DNA of 64,000 bases from Halosegnis longus (GCF_009663395.1 NZ_QKNW01000002.1:117533-181532), one strand, 5' to 3'. Positions 27,156 to 35,914 are shown, counted from the first letter of the stretch. Program-made: numbers and translations. The notes: generated from the letters alone by a model not told the origin.

Positions 27156-29804
27156 TTAGCGGAATTGCTCGCGGGCGCCGGCCCGGATCGTTTCAGCATC
27201 GATATGCGATGCGCCAGCCAGCTCGTCGATCACGGGCGTCCGCTTCGTCTCAAGCATCCCCTCGAGTTGCGGGAAGACATAGCCAACGACGGCATCTGCC
27301 ACGGCTCGCTCTGTCGTCGCTTTCGTGTTGTGTGGGAGTCGTTGGACGTAGCCGAGCATGTCCTTCGCGATGGCCGGGCCAAGGCTGCGGGCGCTTTCAG
27401 AGCCGTTCATGATCCGCCAGGCCTGGAGGACGCCCGTTGCGGCGGCCCCCTCGGCAGCAAGCTCGATATCGGTCCAGCCGTCGAGATACCCATCGAGGAA
27501 TTCGGCGGGGGTTGGCTCTGTCTCGTCGGCGTCGGGAATCGGCGGCGCATCCACGCGAATGAACGTGAAGCGGCGCATGAACGCGTAACTCATGTCGAAC
27601 AGCGATGTCTTATCATAGCTGTTCATCGTGGCCAACAGCCGCCAGGATGACGGGACGACATACTCGCTGAGTGCACCTTCCGAGTGTGCATCCCCCGGCT
27701 CGGGCGCATCGGCCTCGGTGGCCGGCCGGACCGTAATCTCCTCTTCCTGGGCATTTTCGTACGGGAGGGTCACTCGTTGGCCCGAAAGCACGGTAAACAG
27801 CTGGCCAAACGCCTTGTCAATATCTGCGCGATTGATTTCATCAATCACCATCAGATCATTCCGTTGCTGGCCTTGCTGCATCCACCGCCGTAGCAGTTGG
27901 CCGGGCCGGAACGCAAGTTCCTGGTCGGATTGCTCATCGCGTTCGGGCATGTAGCCGCCGACCGTCTCGAATGTCGACCAGTCGGCTGTGGCCGTCGTCA
28001 GATGCGTTCCCGTGTAGGGCGAATCATCGGCGCCGTGGAGCTGGGCGGCCGCCTGTTCAGCAAGTTCGGTTTTGCCGGTACCCGGCGGCCCGGTGAAGAT
28101 GATGTGATTGCCGGAATTAAGCGCGGCTTCGACTTTCTGGAGGAGGGATGCTGTTGTCTCCCGCATCGTCGCCGGGAAGTGCAGCGTGTCAATCCCATCG
28201 GGCTCGAGCGTGGCAGTCAGCTCGGTTGTCGGATCGACGATGGAGTCATCGACACTCTCGGGGCCATACGTATTGTAGCGCGTGAATGTCTCTGCCACCG
28301 CATCGATGTGGGCGCGAATTGCCGGCAAGCGAATGGGGCGGGACGCCCAGCCACGTGTCTCCAGCTCGCGGTACTGGCGGCGCCGGGAGTCAACGGCATT
28401 GTTGCCCACATCAAGCCCGTAGCGAACCGTGTCGGGTTTGATTGCCAGCGAGATTTGGAAATGGTCGTCGGGGCCGGTGCCGGGCTCATCGGGAATGATG
28501 GTAATCCGCGCCAGTTGCTTCAGATTCGTCGGACCGCGGCGGAAGTCCTGAATCTCGGTCCGGAGGCTATCGCCCCCGACGGCCGACTCGAGGACAGTCG
28601 CCAGCATGCGCAGATGGTGTTTGATCCGCGGGGCAAGCAGGGTGTAGTAGACGCCACCCAGAATGGTGTACGGCCGCCAGGAGGTTTTCCCGGTGGTATC
28701 GCTTCCGAAATCGCGGAGCGTGGCTTCGTATTTCTTCTCGCTCAGCCGGCCGCTTAGGTGTGCATTCACCAGCTCCTGGCGTACCGTCGTCAGTGTTTGC
28801 TGGTCGTCATCGTCGCCCCGGTAGTGGTCGATGAGCCCATCGGGCAGCTCCCCCATTGCCGCTTTGAAGATGGATACCTCGTTGCGTTTGTCTCGCTCGG
28901 GTTCGACATCCAGGATACGAAGGTGGCGGGCCGTATCCCAGAGATAGTTGAGGAGGTATTCGTGGGTGGTGTCCGGAAAGGTGCCAAGCCCCATCTCGCG
29001 GGCAAGCGCCGCAATCAGATCCGGATCGATATCGATCGGGTCGTCGTCGCTGGTGGCGGTATCCAGGATCTGGAATTCTTCCTCAAGCGCGACGGCGATA
29101 TCCGATGTCCAGGTATCGAAGGCGGCCGTGAGCTCCTCATCGGTCAGATCGAGCTCTTCGACATGGCCGGTGATGTCTCCCTCTCGGTAGGGCCCCCAAT
29201 CACAGAAGTATTCGAGAAGCGCTTCGGCCGCCGGCGCGTACTCATCGCCCGTTGGCGTGGCGGCAAGGTCGCCAAACTGGGTGAGTGCGCTATGGATTGC
29301 TGAGAGATTGAATTCGTAGTCGCCAGATTCGACCAGGGGTTGGCGTTCGCTCGGCTCCGGGCGCGTGAACGGCTTGCGGGCTTGGGTTTGGACACGTTCA
29401 ACGAGCTTGGGGAGTTGCTCCTCGTCGCAAAGCTCGGTGACGGTGTGGCGCCAGTCGACATAATTGTCCAGCAGATCGTTGACGTCGCTGACGGGGACGG
29501 CGCGGCTTTCGGGGAGGATATAGTGCCAGTCGACATCGATCGTATTCTCGGCGGCGCCGTCGTAGTGTTTCTGGGCATCGGTATCGACGACGCGGGGTTC
29601 ATCAGAGCGAACCGTGCCGTAGGCGATGAGTGTTGCTGTGCGGCTGTGGTGTGCGAAGATGGCGTCACCACTGCGTGGTTTGTCGGCCTGATCGTAGTAA
29701 TCCGCGCTATAGGTGACCGCCTCACCGGCGTGGAGGGGGCGTGCACCGCGGTCCGGGCGAGGATTGTCTTCAGTGTCGTTTACGTTGATTCGCCAGACAG
29801 CCAT
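27156..29804 (-). CDS. McrB-like AAA+ NTPase with EVE-like N-terminal reader
   Basis: 882 residues. Residues 1-145 resemble an EVE/PUA domain: MAVWRINVNDTE, RSGDAIFAHHSRTATLIAYG, VDWHYILPESRAVPVSDV. The middle 400 residues are helical. The AAA+ module has Walker A FTGPPGTGKTE near 568, Walker B LMVIDEINRADIDK near 648 and the sensor region ATMNSYDKTSLFDMS with arginine-finger-like FMRRFTFIRVD. The IDEINRA signature is characteristic of McrB-family NTPases, which translocate DNA using GTP or ATP. It heads the operon with the McrC-like nuclease and a third protein. Likely role: detection and cleavage of modified DNA. Confidence 0.85.
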   Translation of the reverse strand: MAVWRINVNDTEDNPRPDRGARPLHAGEAVTYSADYYDQADKPRSGDAIFAHHSRTATLIAYGTVRSDEPRVVDTDAQKHYDGAAENTIDVDWHYILPESRAVPVSDVNDLLDNYVDWRHTVTELCDEEQLPKLVERVQTQARKPFTRPEPSERQPLVESGDYEFNLSAIHSALTQFGDLAATPTGDEYAPAAEALLEYFCDWGPYREGDITGHVEELDLTDEELTAAFDTWTSDIAVALEEEFQILDTATSDDDPIDIDPDLIAALAREMGLGTFPDTTHEYLLNYLWDTARHLRILDVEPERDKRNEVSIFKAAMGELPDGLIDHYRGDDDDQQTLTTVRQELVNAHLSGRLSEKKYEATLRDFGSDTTGKTSWRPYTILGGVYYTLLAPRIKHHLRMLATVLESAVGGDSLRTEIQDFRRGPTNLKQLARITIIPDEPGTGPDDHFQISLAIKPDTVRYGLDVGNNAVDSRRRQYRELETRGWASRPIRLPAIRAHIDAVAETFTRYNTYGPESVDDSIVDPTTELTATLEPDGIDTLHFPATMRETTASLLQKVEAALNSGNHIIFTGPPGTGKTELAEQAAAQLHGADDSPYTGTHLTTATADWSTFETVGGYMPERDEQSDQELAFRPGQLLRRWMQQGQQRNDLMVIDEINRADIDKAFGQLFTVLSGQRVTLPYENAQEEEITVRPATEADAPEPGDAHSEGALSEYVVPSSWRLLATMNSYDKTSLFDMSYAFMRRFTFIRVDAPPIPDADETEPTPAEFLDGYLDGWTDIELAAEGAAATGVLQAWRIMNGSESARSLGPAIAKDMLGYVQRLPHNTKATTERAVADAVVGYVFPQLEGMLETKRTPVIDELAGASHIDAETIRAGAREQFR

Positions 29805-29829
29805 CGGTTATCAATGTGACAGCACCGAC

Positions 29830-29841
29830 TGGTATAGGTGT
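29830..29841 (-). promoter_or_regulatory. TATA-like box of the atypical McrBC operon
   Basis: On the minus strand the sequence reads CACCTATACC, about 27-36 bp before the ATG at 29804, with no Shine-Dalgarno, as expected for a leaderless message. Confidence 0.35.
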
Positions 29842-30154
29842 TCGGCCGGTCGGATATCATCCCCCCACCAGCAGTGGCGACCCGCTCGAATGCTCCAACA
29901 CGAACGGACCCCCGTGTGGGGCAAAATCGGATTCGCCTGCCTCAGACGTCCTCCGTCGGCAGGGCATAATATTAGGTGGCCACATGTGGGGAAGGGCGTA
30001 GAGATAGCAAGGCGGTGGTGGGCAGTCACACCGCCGTGAAGTGGGCGCGCGGATTTTGCTATCGGTCAAGATACCCTGAATACGGGAGAATTGAGAGCCA
30101 TACCCCTCGAATCGACATAACACTAATTACTTCTCACCCACTCATACCAAATGT

Positions 30155-30394
30155 ATGACAGTCTCTTGGATAAAAATAACCGCGTTTGGGTCACTGCTCA
30201 CAATCCTTGCCGCGGCTCCGTTCCTGCTCGGAATGGGAAGTGTGCTGTCTAACGCGAGTGTACAGGGCGCAGATGTTGAGGGTGTGTATCGGGTAATGAA
30301 TCTTGCAGTGGGCGCGCTCAAGACGTTGGTTCCACTCACCGCTGTGGGGGCCCTTGTTCTCGCCTTTTTTCAATTTGCAGGGGGGATGGCATAG
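30155..30394 (+). CDS. small two-helix membrane protein
   Basis: 79 residues with two hydrophobic segments (ITAFGSLLTILAAAPFLLGM and TLVPLTAVGALVLAFFQF) joined by a polar loop. The next gene's ATG immediately follows its stop. Small paired membrane proteins of this kind occur in haloarchaeal viruses and integrated elements and in toxin-like systems; no family is recognised here. Confidence 0.65.
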   Translation: MTVSWIKITAFGSLLTILAAAPFLLGMGSVLSNASVQGADVEGVYRVMNLAVGALKTLVPLTAVGALVLAFFQFAGGMA

Positions 30395-30625
30395 ATGTCA
30401 GACTGGGACGACGCGGATGACTTGGCGACTGTCGTAGCCGTCTTACTCGCGGGTGGCCCGCTTATCTATCTAACTCGGAATACTGGCGAATTGTCTTTCT
30501 CTGAAGCATGGGCGGTGGGTGAGTATGTGATTCGGACAGTTGCGGTCCCCGCCTTCGGTTTGATTATCTTATGCTGGGTTCTTCTCAAGGCGGTACCGCT
30601 CATAGACACCTTCGCAGACTGGTAA
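30395..30625 (+). CDS. small two-helix membrane protein (second of a pair)
   Basis: 76 residues. Acidic N-terminus (MSDWDDADD), then helices LATVVAVLLAGGPLIYL and TVAVPAFGLIILCWVLLKAV. It begins on the base after the preceding stop codon, so the two are co-translated and may form a hetero-oligomer in the membrane. Function unknown. Confidence 0.65.
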   Translation: MSDWDDADDLATVVAVLLAGGPLIYLTRNTGELSFSEAWAVGEYVIRTVAVPAFGLIILCWVLLKAVPLIDTFADW

Positions 30626-30707
30626 TAGTGAGTAAAACTGGGTTTAGTTCCACTTTCACCGAGGTTGGCTAGTTGTTAAACAAGAGTGGTTTGAATCATT
30701 ATCTGCA

Positions 30708-30875
30708 ATGAGTATCAAAGTAGAGTGGTACGATAGCAGTGGAACTTCCCACAGTCAGGAGTGTGAGTACATAGATGAAGGCGAGAATGGTATCTTTTTA
30801 TACCAAAATCCAGGAGCTGACCAAATCGGATATGTACCGTACGATAATTTGGAACACGTAATCCCCTCTGAATAG
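30708..30875 (+). CDS. 55-residue beta-rich small protein
   Basis: Short frame ATG 30708 to TAG 30873-30875, encoding MSIKVEWYDSSGTSHSQ and ending PYDNLEHVIPSE. The alternating hydrophobic pattern and acidic composition look like a genuine small SH3-like beta protein. It lies 82 bp after the membrane-protein pair on the same strand and may be part of that unit. Confidence 0.6.
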   Translation: MSIKVEWYDSSGTSHSQECEYIDEGENGIFLYQNPGADQIGYVPYDNLEHVIPSE

Positions 30876-31187
30876 GACTAAAGCCGCTTCTTTTGTGCAG
30901 GAATACCTACCCCTACTATGCGCGAGTAGGGACCCGTCTACTCTGTAATCTTGACGGGGGACCCTTGGGTGTGGTATCGGTCGGATTCGAGTGGCGCGCG
31001 AGATGTGGCGAAGCGCCTACGTATCCGATTGATAGAGTAGTTTGGCGCGGTCGATCCCGACTGTCGGGTAAAACGCCCGAATCTGTGTAGACAATTGGCT
31101 ACACAATACAGTTACTCTCCTAGAATAGACGACGAAGGATGTCTAACAGGGTTTGATACTCGGTAAAATCGAGTGTATTGTTAACAT
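30876..31187. other. gap without a recognised gene
   Basis: I find no supported gene. A GGGTTTGATACTCGGTAAAATCGAG segment near 31149 is AT-biased, but no promoter-gene pair can be assigned. Confidence 0.3.
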
Positions 31188-31370
31188 TCAATCGAGGTCA
31201 ATGGTCTCTTGGAAAAACTGAGCCGCTTCCTGACGGGCGTCTTTGTCTACCTGCTGATGATCCTCGAAGATAGACTCCTGTTCAGCAATAGGATCGTGAA
31301 ATGTTGAAGCAGGCTGGCCAGCCGGCGGCTGCGGGCTCAGTTGCTCGGAGCTTGAAGCGATGAGTTTGAC
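31188..31370 (-). pseudogene. C-terminal remnant of an unidentified protein
   Basis: A minus-strand frame ends at the TGA 31188-31190 with a typical haloarchaeal acidic tail: FHDPIAEQESIFEDHQQ, then DARQEAAQFFQETIDLD. No start codon exists in this frame before a stop at 31470-31472. It would therefore be the end of a gene whose front is lost, or the out-of-frame tail of the large gene at 31646-34420. Confidence 0.35.
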
Positions 31371-31540
31371 CCGGTACTGGAATCTGAATCTACACCAGCT
31401 GTGTTGATTTGGCGGTCGCAGGCATCGCCTCCGTCGTTTCGGCGAAGGGCGGACTCCGGGGGCGAGGAGTTATCATTGCGGCCGGTGCCGGGTGGGTCCT
31501 TGCAAACATGATCATGACCGCTCTCAACCCCCCGATCTGA
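31360..31540 (+). pseudogene. frameshifted small membrane protein gene
   Basis: ATG 31360 encodes MSLTRYWNLNLHQLC and then a TGA at 31405. One register over, from 31406, a hydrophobic frame continues (DLAVAGIASVVSAKGG, IIAAGAGWVLANMIMTALN) to a TGA at 31538-31540. Joined, these give a ~59-residue membrane protein interrupted by one frameshift. Overlap with the minus-strand remnant means at most one of the two is real over 31360-31370. Confidence 0.35.
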
Positions 31541-31645
31541 CGACGCTGGCTCGGCTTGTCGGTTGTCGCTATCCTGCCCCCACGACTGCTGGAGGCATGA
31601 CGGTGTCACATGTCGGTGGACACGCCCAGCTGGTCGCTGTCGCTG

Positions 31646-34420
31646 CTACCCGACGCGAACACAGATCGTTGCGGGATTGCGCGTCGGTGGGGGCCGCCCA
31701 CGGGCAGGAGCTGCTGTCACGGCTGTTTGGACAGTCTCCTGCCGGGTGTCCCGGAATGAATCCAGTGATGGAGGCGACGCTGTCTCGGGCTCGCTCACTC
31801 CGTCTGTCTCCACAGCCAGCCGTGGCTCGTATGTCTGATACCCGCCACTCGCAGCCGACTGTACCACGCCGCGGTCGCGAAGCGCCGCCACCTGCCGATT
31901 CCACGTGTTCGGGTGCATGTCGAGTCGCGCCAGAATATCCTGCCGGCCGGCCTCCTGTTCGATGAGGAGTGACTGCAGAATGCGGCCTGCCGAGTCGGGA
32001 AGCTCCGGACACACCCGCGAGGCCGGCAGCCGCGCAAGCGCCTGGTCGATTGCCCGCCGCGTGAGTCGCTCCTCGCCGTGTGACTCGGGCAGCCGCGTGA
32101 CGATATCCGCCAGCAAATGCGGATCAAGCCGGCCGTCGGCCGGGGCACACACCCGCCGACATCGGTCCAGCAGCCGTCTGCACCGCTTGGATGGCGTGGC
32201 CGCCCCATTCTTGCCGTCGGGTGTCTCGATGGTGTAGCCACGCGCACGGGCGCCAGCAGCCAGCTGCCGCGCCAATCGCGCGGGCGTCGCCGCATCCGTG
32301 AGCGTCAGCTCGAGTGGCGGCTCGACGGGCTCGCCATCCCCGTCGGTGCGCAGCCGTCGGTGTTCCCGCCGAATGGCGCGGCCAATCGGCGCCTGCAGCT
32401 CGCTCATGTCCGGGCCGGAGATGACCCAGTTGGTCGTCAGCTCAGCCGTCGTATTCGATTCAATCGCGGGCGGCAAGCGGCGTCTGAGTTTCTCGATCCC
32501 CCAGTCGAAGGCGTCGGGATCAGCAACTTGCCGCAGCCAGCTGTGCCACCCCGTCTCCGACGCGTAGACGGCGTGTTTCGGAATCGTATGCTGCCAGAAG
32601 GCGAGGAAGTCACGCCGGTAATACTGATCGTCGCGAATCTGGGCGGCCTGCGGGACGCGCACGTTGATGATTGGCTCGTAGCCCGCCGCATACAACAGAC
32701 TCGTCATGCTCGTGATGAGCCCGTGCAGCCGGCGGAAACAGGCGGCTCGCTCCGCCGGGTCACCACGCTGGCCATGCGGGCCCGTCAGCCGGCCCACGTC
32801 TGCGAGGAGCTGCGCCCGAAGCGTCTGCCACCGGTCGAGCGTTCCCTCACGGGCCGTTGGCTCCTCGCCCGTCCACCCGACTTGCAGGCCGTTCACGAGC
32901 ATCTGCCGGGCCGAGACATCCAGCGTGCGCTCGTCGAGTGGCGCGTCAAACGATTCAAACAGCTCGCCAAAGTCGCTGCCAACGTGGGTGGCGTCCAGAC
33001 ACCGCGCCATCACACGGGGCGAACATACACTCGCCGCGATGCGACCCAGGGTGGCCAAGGGATCAAGCGCGTATTGGACCATCACGAGGAGCTCATCACC
33101 GACGGCCTGTGACACGTACCCCACCCGACTGTCGCCCTTTGTGGCCTGGTGCCAGTCGGTGACCGGCGAATCAACCACCGCGATGTCCGTCTCGCCCGTC
33201 AGGGGCGCCGTCGTCCGTCGATGTAAGGGCTCTGCTGCCGTTTCCGGTGTCTCCCCACCCAGCCACCGGGTCCACTCGCCCGTCTTATCGGGGTCGCCCG
33301 TCCGTGCCAGCGCCGCTTCACTGGCTGGCCCATCGACCACCCCAGCTCCACTGCGGCGCAGGCCCACTGTACTGGGGGAACCGTTGTGGGTATCGGTACA
33401 CTGGCTGGCCAACTGCTGTTGGGCGGGGTCCCGCACCGTCTCCCCACCCGGACTGACGTACTCACTGGCGGCCACGCCAGCTGGCGTGAGCGACAGCTCG
33501 GATGGCGTCGCCGGGCTCGTGTGGCGATGATACTCGACAAGCCCCGCATCGGCCAGCCGCCGCGCGTACACGTACAGCGACGCATCTGCGACCGTCACAG
33601 TCGGCGCCTCGGCCAACGACGGCAGTGATAAGCGGTGGTCCGGGGCCTCGGCAAGTGCCGCGACTAGCTGCGCCGGGCCCGTGTCGCCGGTGGCCTGGGT
33701 GGCCCACTCCCGGGCCGTCGTGATGGCCGCCTCATCGTGGCCACCCTCGGGGGACCCATCGCGACCAGCTGTTAGGTCACTGCCTGGGAGCTCACGACAC
33801 TCATGCGTGGCGAGCCACTCGCTGTGGCGGGCCTGCAACCACTGCCGCGTCGCCGTCGATGCGACGATAACTTCGACTCGACAGGCCTCGGCGACTGTAC
33901 TTAGGGCAGCCAGCGACCGCGCGGCCGTCTCACGCCGGACATCGGTCCAGTCGCCCGCAAACTCCACACGAACCGTGGGGGTGTACGAGGCCTGCGCGAA
34001 CACCGCAACCGGCCCCGTCGCAAGTGTCTCGCGCCAGTCGGATTCGAAGCGAACCCCGCCGGGCGTCCCGAGCTGGGTGAGCTGGCGGCGCAGTTGCTGT
34101 TCATACTGTGGCGGGCCATCAGCCGAGGCCGTCGGGCCAAACCGCGTCGCGTACCGCGCCAGCCGGTCGGCGTAGATGCCACCCTGGGCCGTAATCCCGG
34201 CCTCGCGCAGCTGATCGAGAAACTGGGCGGGAATCCGGCCACTCTGGCTCGCGCCAAGATCGTACTTCGTGAGCTCGGCATCGACGATACCGGCCAACGT
34301 ATCCAAGCTATCTTCGAGCATCGATGGCAGCCACTCGGAGAGCCGGGGCCGACACTCCCAGACGTGATCAGCTGGGCGGGCGTCGGCCGGTCGCACGCAG
34401 TCGAGCCCCGGGGCGACCAT
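31646..34420 (-). CDS. large haloarchaeal mobile-element protein with winged-helix segments
   Basis: 924 residues. N-terminal WECRPRLSEWLPSMLEDSLDT. Winged-helix-like stretches occur near 250-320 (DASLYVYARRLADAGLVEYH, SELSLTPAGVAASEY). The C-terminus contains EEAGRQDILARL-type helix-turn-helix followed by NRQVAALRDRGVVQS. The final ~45 residues are Pro/Arg-rich (RGRPPPTRNPATICVRVG) and look unlike the rest, so a 3' frameshift may have replaced the native end. It overlaps the Zn-ribbon gene by one base. I recognise the arrangement PadR-like regulator, Zn ribbon, large wHTH protein as recurrent in haloarchaeal integrative elements, but the function is unknown. Confidence 0.75.
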   Translation of the reverse strand: MVAPGLDCVRPADARPADHVWECRPRLSEWLPSMLEDSLDTLAGIVDAELTKYDLGASQSGRIPAQFLDQLREAGITAQGGIYADRLARYATRFGPTASADGPPQYEQQLRRQLTQLGTPGGVRFESDWRETLATGPVAVFAQASYTPTVRVEFAGDWTDVRRETAARSLAALSTVAEACRVEVIVASTATRQWLQARHSEWLATHECRELPGSDLTAGRDGSPEGGHDEAAITTAREWATQATGDTGPAQLVAALAEAPDHRLSLPSLAEAPTVTVADASLYVYARRLADAGLVEYHRHTSPATPSELSLTPAGVAASEYVSPGGETVRDPAQQQLASQCTDTHNGSPSTVGLRRSGAGVVDGPASEAALARTGDPDKTGEWTRWLGGETPETAAEPLHRRTTAPLTGETDIAVVDSPVTDWHQATKGDSRVGYVSQAVGDELLVMVQYALDPLATLGRIAASVCSPRVMARCLDATHVGSDFGELFESFDAPLDERTLDVSARQMLVNGLQVGWTGEEPTAREGTLDRWQTLRAQLLADVGRLTGPHGQRGDPAERAACFRRLHGLITSMTSLLYAAGYEPIINVRVPQAAQIRDDQYYRRDFLAFWQHTIPKHAVYASETGWHSWLRQVADPDAFDWGIEKLRRRLPPAIESNTTAELTTNWVISGPDMSELQAPIGRAIRREHRRLRTDGDGEPVEPPLELTLTDAATPARLARQLAAGARARGYTIETPDGKNGAATPSKRCRRLLDRCRRVCAPADGRLDPHLLADIVTRLPESHGEERLTRRAIDQALARLPASRVCPELPDSAGRILQSLLIEQEAGRQDILARLDMHPNTWNRQVAALRDRGVVQSAASGGYQTYEPRLAVETDGVSEPETASPPSLDSFRDTRQETVQTAVTAAPARGRPPPTRNPATICVRVG

Positions 34421-34692
34421 TACTCGCTGGCCTCCTCGCCGGTGGGGCGAATCGAGACACTTGCTGGGTCAACGGCTGCCAGTCGGCCTGCCAGGCCACG
34501 CCGATGCGGCTGGTCGTGTTTGGCGGGCCGGGTCGCTGGCGTATCGAACGTGGTGTCACACGCATAGCAGCGATACCGGTCGCTCGGCGTGTCGCTCGCG
34601 GGCTTGCCCCACGTGCCGGTCCGGGCGTGAATGTCCGTCCCGTCACAGGCGGGACAACACGTCAGCTCCCGGGGGGTGTCGTCGGCTGTCAT
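34420..34692 (-). CDS. Zn-ribbon protein
   Basis: 90 residues. Two CxxC knuckles (CPACDG and CYACDTTF) about 28 residues apart form a zinc ribbon, followed by a basic segment (RPAKHDQPHRRGLAGRL). Its stop overlaps the start of the downstream 924-residue gene (TAATG), implying coupled expression. Probably a DNA-binding or accessory protein of the same element. Confidence 0.8.
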   Translation of the reverse strand: MTADDTPRELTCCPACDGTDIHARTGTWGKPASDTPSDRYRCYACDTTFDTPATRPAKHDQPHRRGLAGRLAAVDPASVSIRPTGEEASE

Positions 34693-34736
34693 TGGGGATT
34701 AGCTGGCCCGGACGCGGGCCGCGACTGTGGGTGGGC

Positions 34737-35063
34737 TCACGAGTCGGCTGCGTCATCGCGGGTGGCCTCGCTGGGGTGCTCCAGCGTCGTGTACCGAATC
34801 AGGAAGCTGGCCTCCTGGGCCAGAATCTCGTGGCCGGCGTCGGTCAGCCGGTACTGATTCGTCCGGCCATCCAGGGGCCGTTTCTCGACATAGCCCGCCT
34901 CGACGAGTGAATCCAGATTCTGGTAGATACGCGCGTGGCCGAGTGAGCCGTACTGTGTCTCCAGTTGTGTCTGGATGGCGGTGCCTTTCGCCGGCGTGTC
35001 GGCGACGGTCGCGAGGAGATGCAGTTGGAAGCGCGTCAGCTCTGTGTCGGCAGGCGCAGTCAT
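34737..35063 (-). CDS. PadR-family winged-helix regulator
   Basis: 108 residues from MTAPADTELTR; the upstream eleven codons are basic and rejected. The PadR pattern is visible: TRFQLHLLATVAD, GSLGHARIYQNLDSLVEAGYVEKRPLDGR, NQYRLTDAGHEIL. It is first in a minus-strand unit with the Zn-ribbon and large winged-helix genes and probably regulates them. Confidence 0.85.
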   Translation of the reverse strand: MTAPADTELTRFQLHLLATVADTPAKGTAIQTQLETQYGSLGHARIYQNLDSLVEAGYVEKRPLDGRTNQYRLTDAGHEILAQEASFLIRYTTLEHPSEATRDDAADS

Positions 35064-35302
35064 TGGTGACCGCCTCCGGTGGTGGGGATCTGGCATGCGG
35101 TCGAGCGTAGCTGATGGCCTGGCTTGAGACTCAGTCGCTCGCTTCCCGGTTTCCGGATTGGGGTTGGTGTGCGGGCGGAACGCCTATCGGGGTGGGTGAA
35201 CTGGGTGTACATGTCTCGGGTAGAGACCCCACGACGCGGCCGTGTTGGCGCACGGTCGCACCCTTTTCGTGGGCGCGCAATCCGCGTCTGAGAGTCACGA
35301 CT
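35064..35302. other. intergenic region between divergent regulators
   Basis: No gene is supported here. It is GC-rich near the PadR gene and becomes AT-rich toward the inverted repeat at 35303. Confidence 0.4.
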
Positions 35303-35346
35303 GTTTCTATACAGCGAGGGTACTTAGTTATTTGCTGTACAGAAAC
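35303..35346. promoter_or_regulatory. inverted-repeat operator candidate GTTTCTATACAGC / GCTGTACAGAAAC
   Basis: Two 13-base arms (35303-35315 and 35334-35346) match as an inverted repeat at 12 of 13 positions, separated by 18 bases. They lie 60-100 bp before the winged-helix gene at 35407. The half-site GTTTCTGTA recurs at 35905-35913, just upstream of the convergent winged-helix gene, suggesting a shared operator. Confidence 0.55.
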
Positions 35347-35406
35347 AATACTGGCTCAGCGATTCTCCCTAGCAACTATGACGCAGGATAGGAAATATGA
35401 ACGTAG

Positions 35407-35670
35407 ATGCCAACGTCTGGGCCTGATAGAGAAGTAACTGATGAGCGTGTACTGTTAGAATTCATTCTGACAGCAGATCCAGCTATGTTCGCCAGCGAAG
35501 TAGCAGACAATCTCCCAGTGAGTCGGCAGAGAGTGACGACACTCCTAGACGATATGGAGAATGATGATGGGTGGGTTACATCTAAACATGCTTCGGGCCG
35601 TAGACTCTGGTGGCTGACTCCAACAGGCCGTAAGCAGGCAGCTGAGGAGTTACGCATGCGCTTGGACTAG
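35407..35670 (+). CDS. winged-helix DNA-binding protein
   Basis: 87 residues with a MarR/ArsR-like winged helix: VLLEFILTADPAMFASEVADNLP, SRQRVTTLLDDMENDDGWV, and wing GRRLWWLTPTGRKQAAEELR. It converges with the next regulator and the two stop codons share the palindrome CTAG. It is probably a transcription regulator acting through the GTTTCTGTA half-sites. Confidence 0.8.
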   Translation: MPTSGPDREVTDERVLLEFILTADPAMFASEVADNLPVSRQRVTTLLDDMENDDGWVTSKHASGRRLWWLTPTGRKQAAEELRMRLD

Positions 35671-35891
35671 TCCGGGCAAGAGGGAACCCACCATGCCTTT
35701 CCACTTCCCAGCCGTTTCGACTTGACTAATCCTTGAGATTCCATCCGGGCCAATCGTTGGTTTACTCTAGTACTCGTGAGGGGGATGTTTTCAGATAATT
35801 CAGTATTACTTACTACAGGATCTGGGTGATCCTTTACTGCTTGAAGCAATTCTCCATCTGTCACTTTTTGACCGTTATTGGCGGCTCCCAT
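35667..35891 (-). CDS. winged-helix DNA-binding protein
   Basis: 74 residues from MGAANNGQK: DGELLQAVKDHPDPVVSNTE, LTSTRVNQRLARMESQGLV, and wing KRLGSGKAWWVP. It has the same fold class as its convergent neighbour. A GTTTCTGTAT half-site lies about 15 bp upstream of its start, consistent with autoregulation. Confidence 0.75.
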   Translation of the reverse strand: MGAANNGQKVTDGELLQAVKDHPDPVVSNTELSENIPLTSTRVNQRLARMESQGLVKSKRLGSGKAWWVPSCPD

Positions 35892-35904
35892 ACCCACACT
35901 AATG

Positions 35905-35914
35905 TTTCTGTATG
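35905..35914. promoter_or_regulatory. GTTTCTGTAT half-site upstream of the minus-strand winged-helix gene
   Basis: Matches the arms of the inverted repeat at 35303-35346. It is close to the start codon at 35891, a position where a bound repressor would block transcription. Confidence 0.4.

Noticed and set aside
26520..27650. 376-residue plus-strand frame opposite McrC/McrB-like genes
   Set aside because: Shadow of the minus-strand frames; spans their junction and has no domain.
32117..33112. 331-residue plus-strand frame opposite the large winged-helix gene
   Set aside because: Arg/Pro-rich, no motif, fully antisense to a coherent gene.
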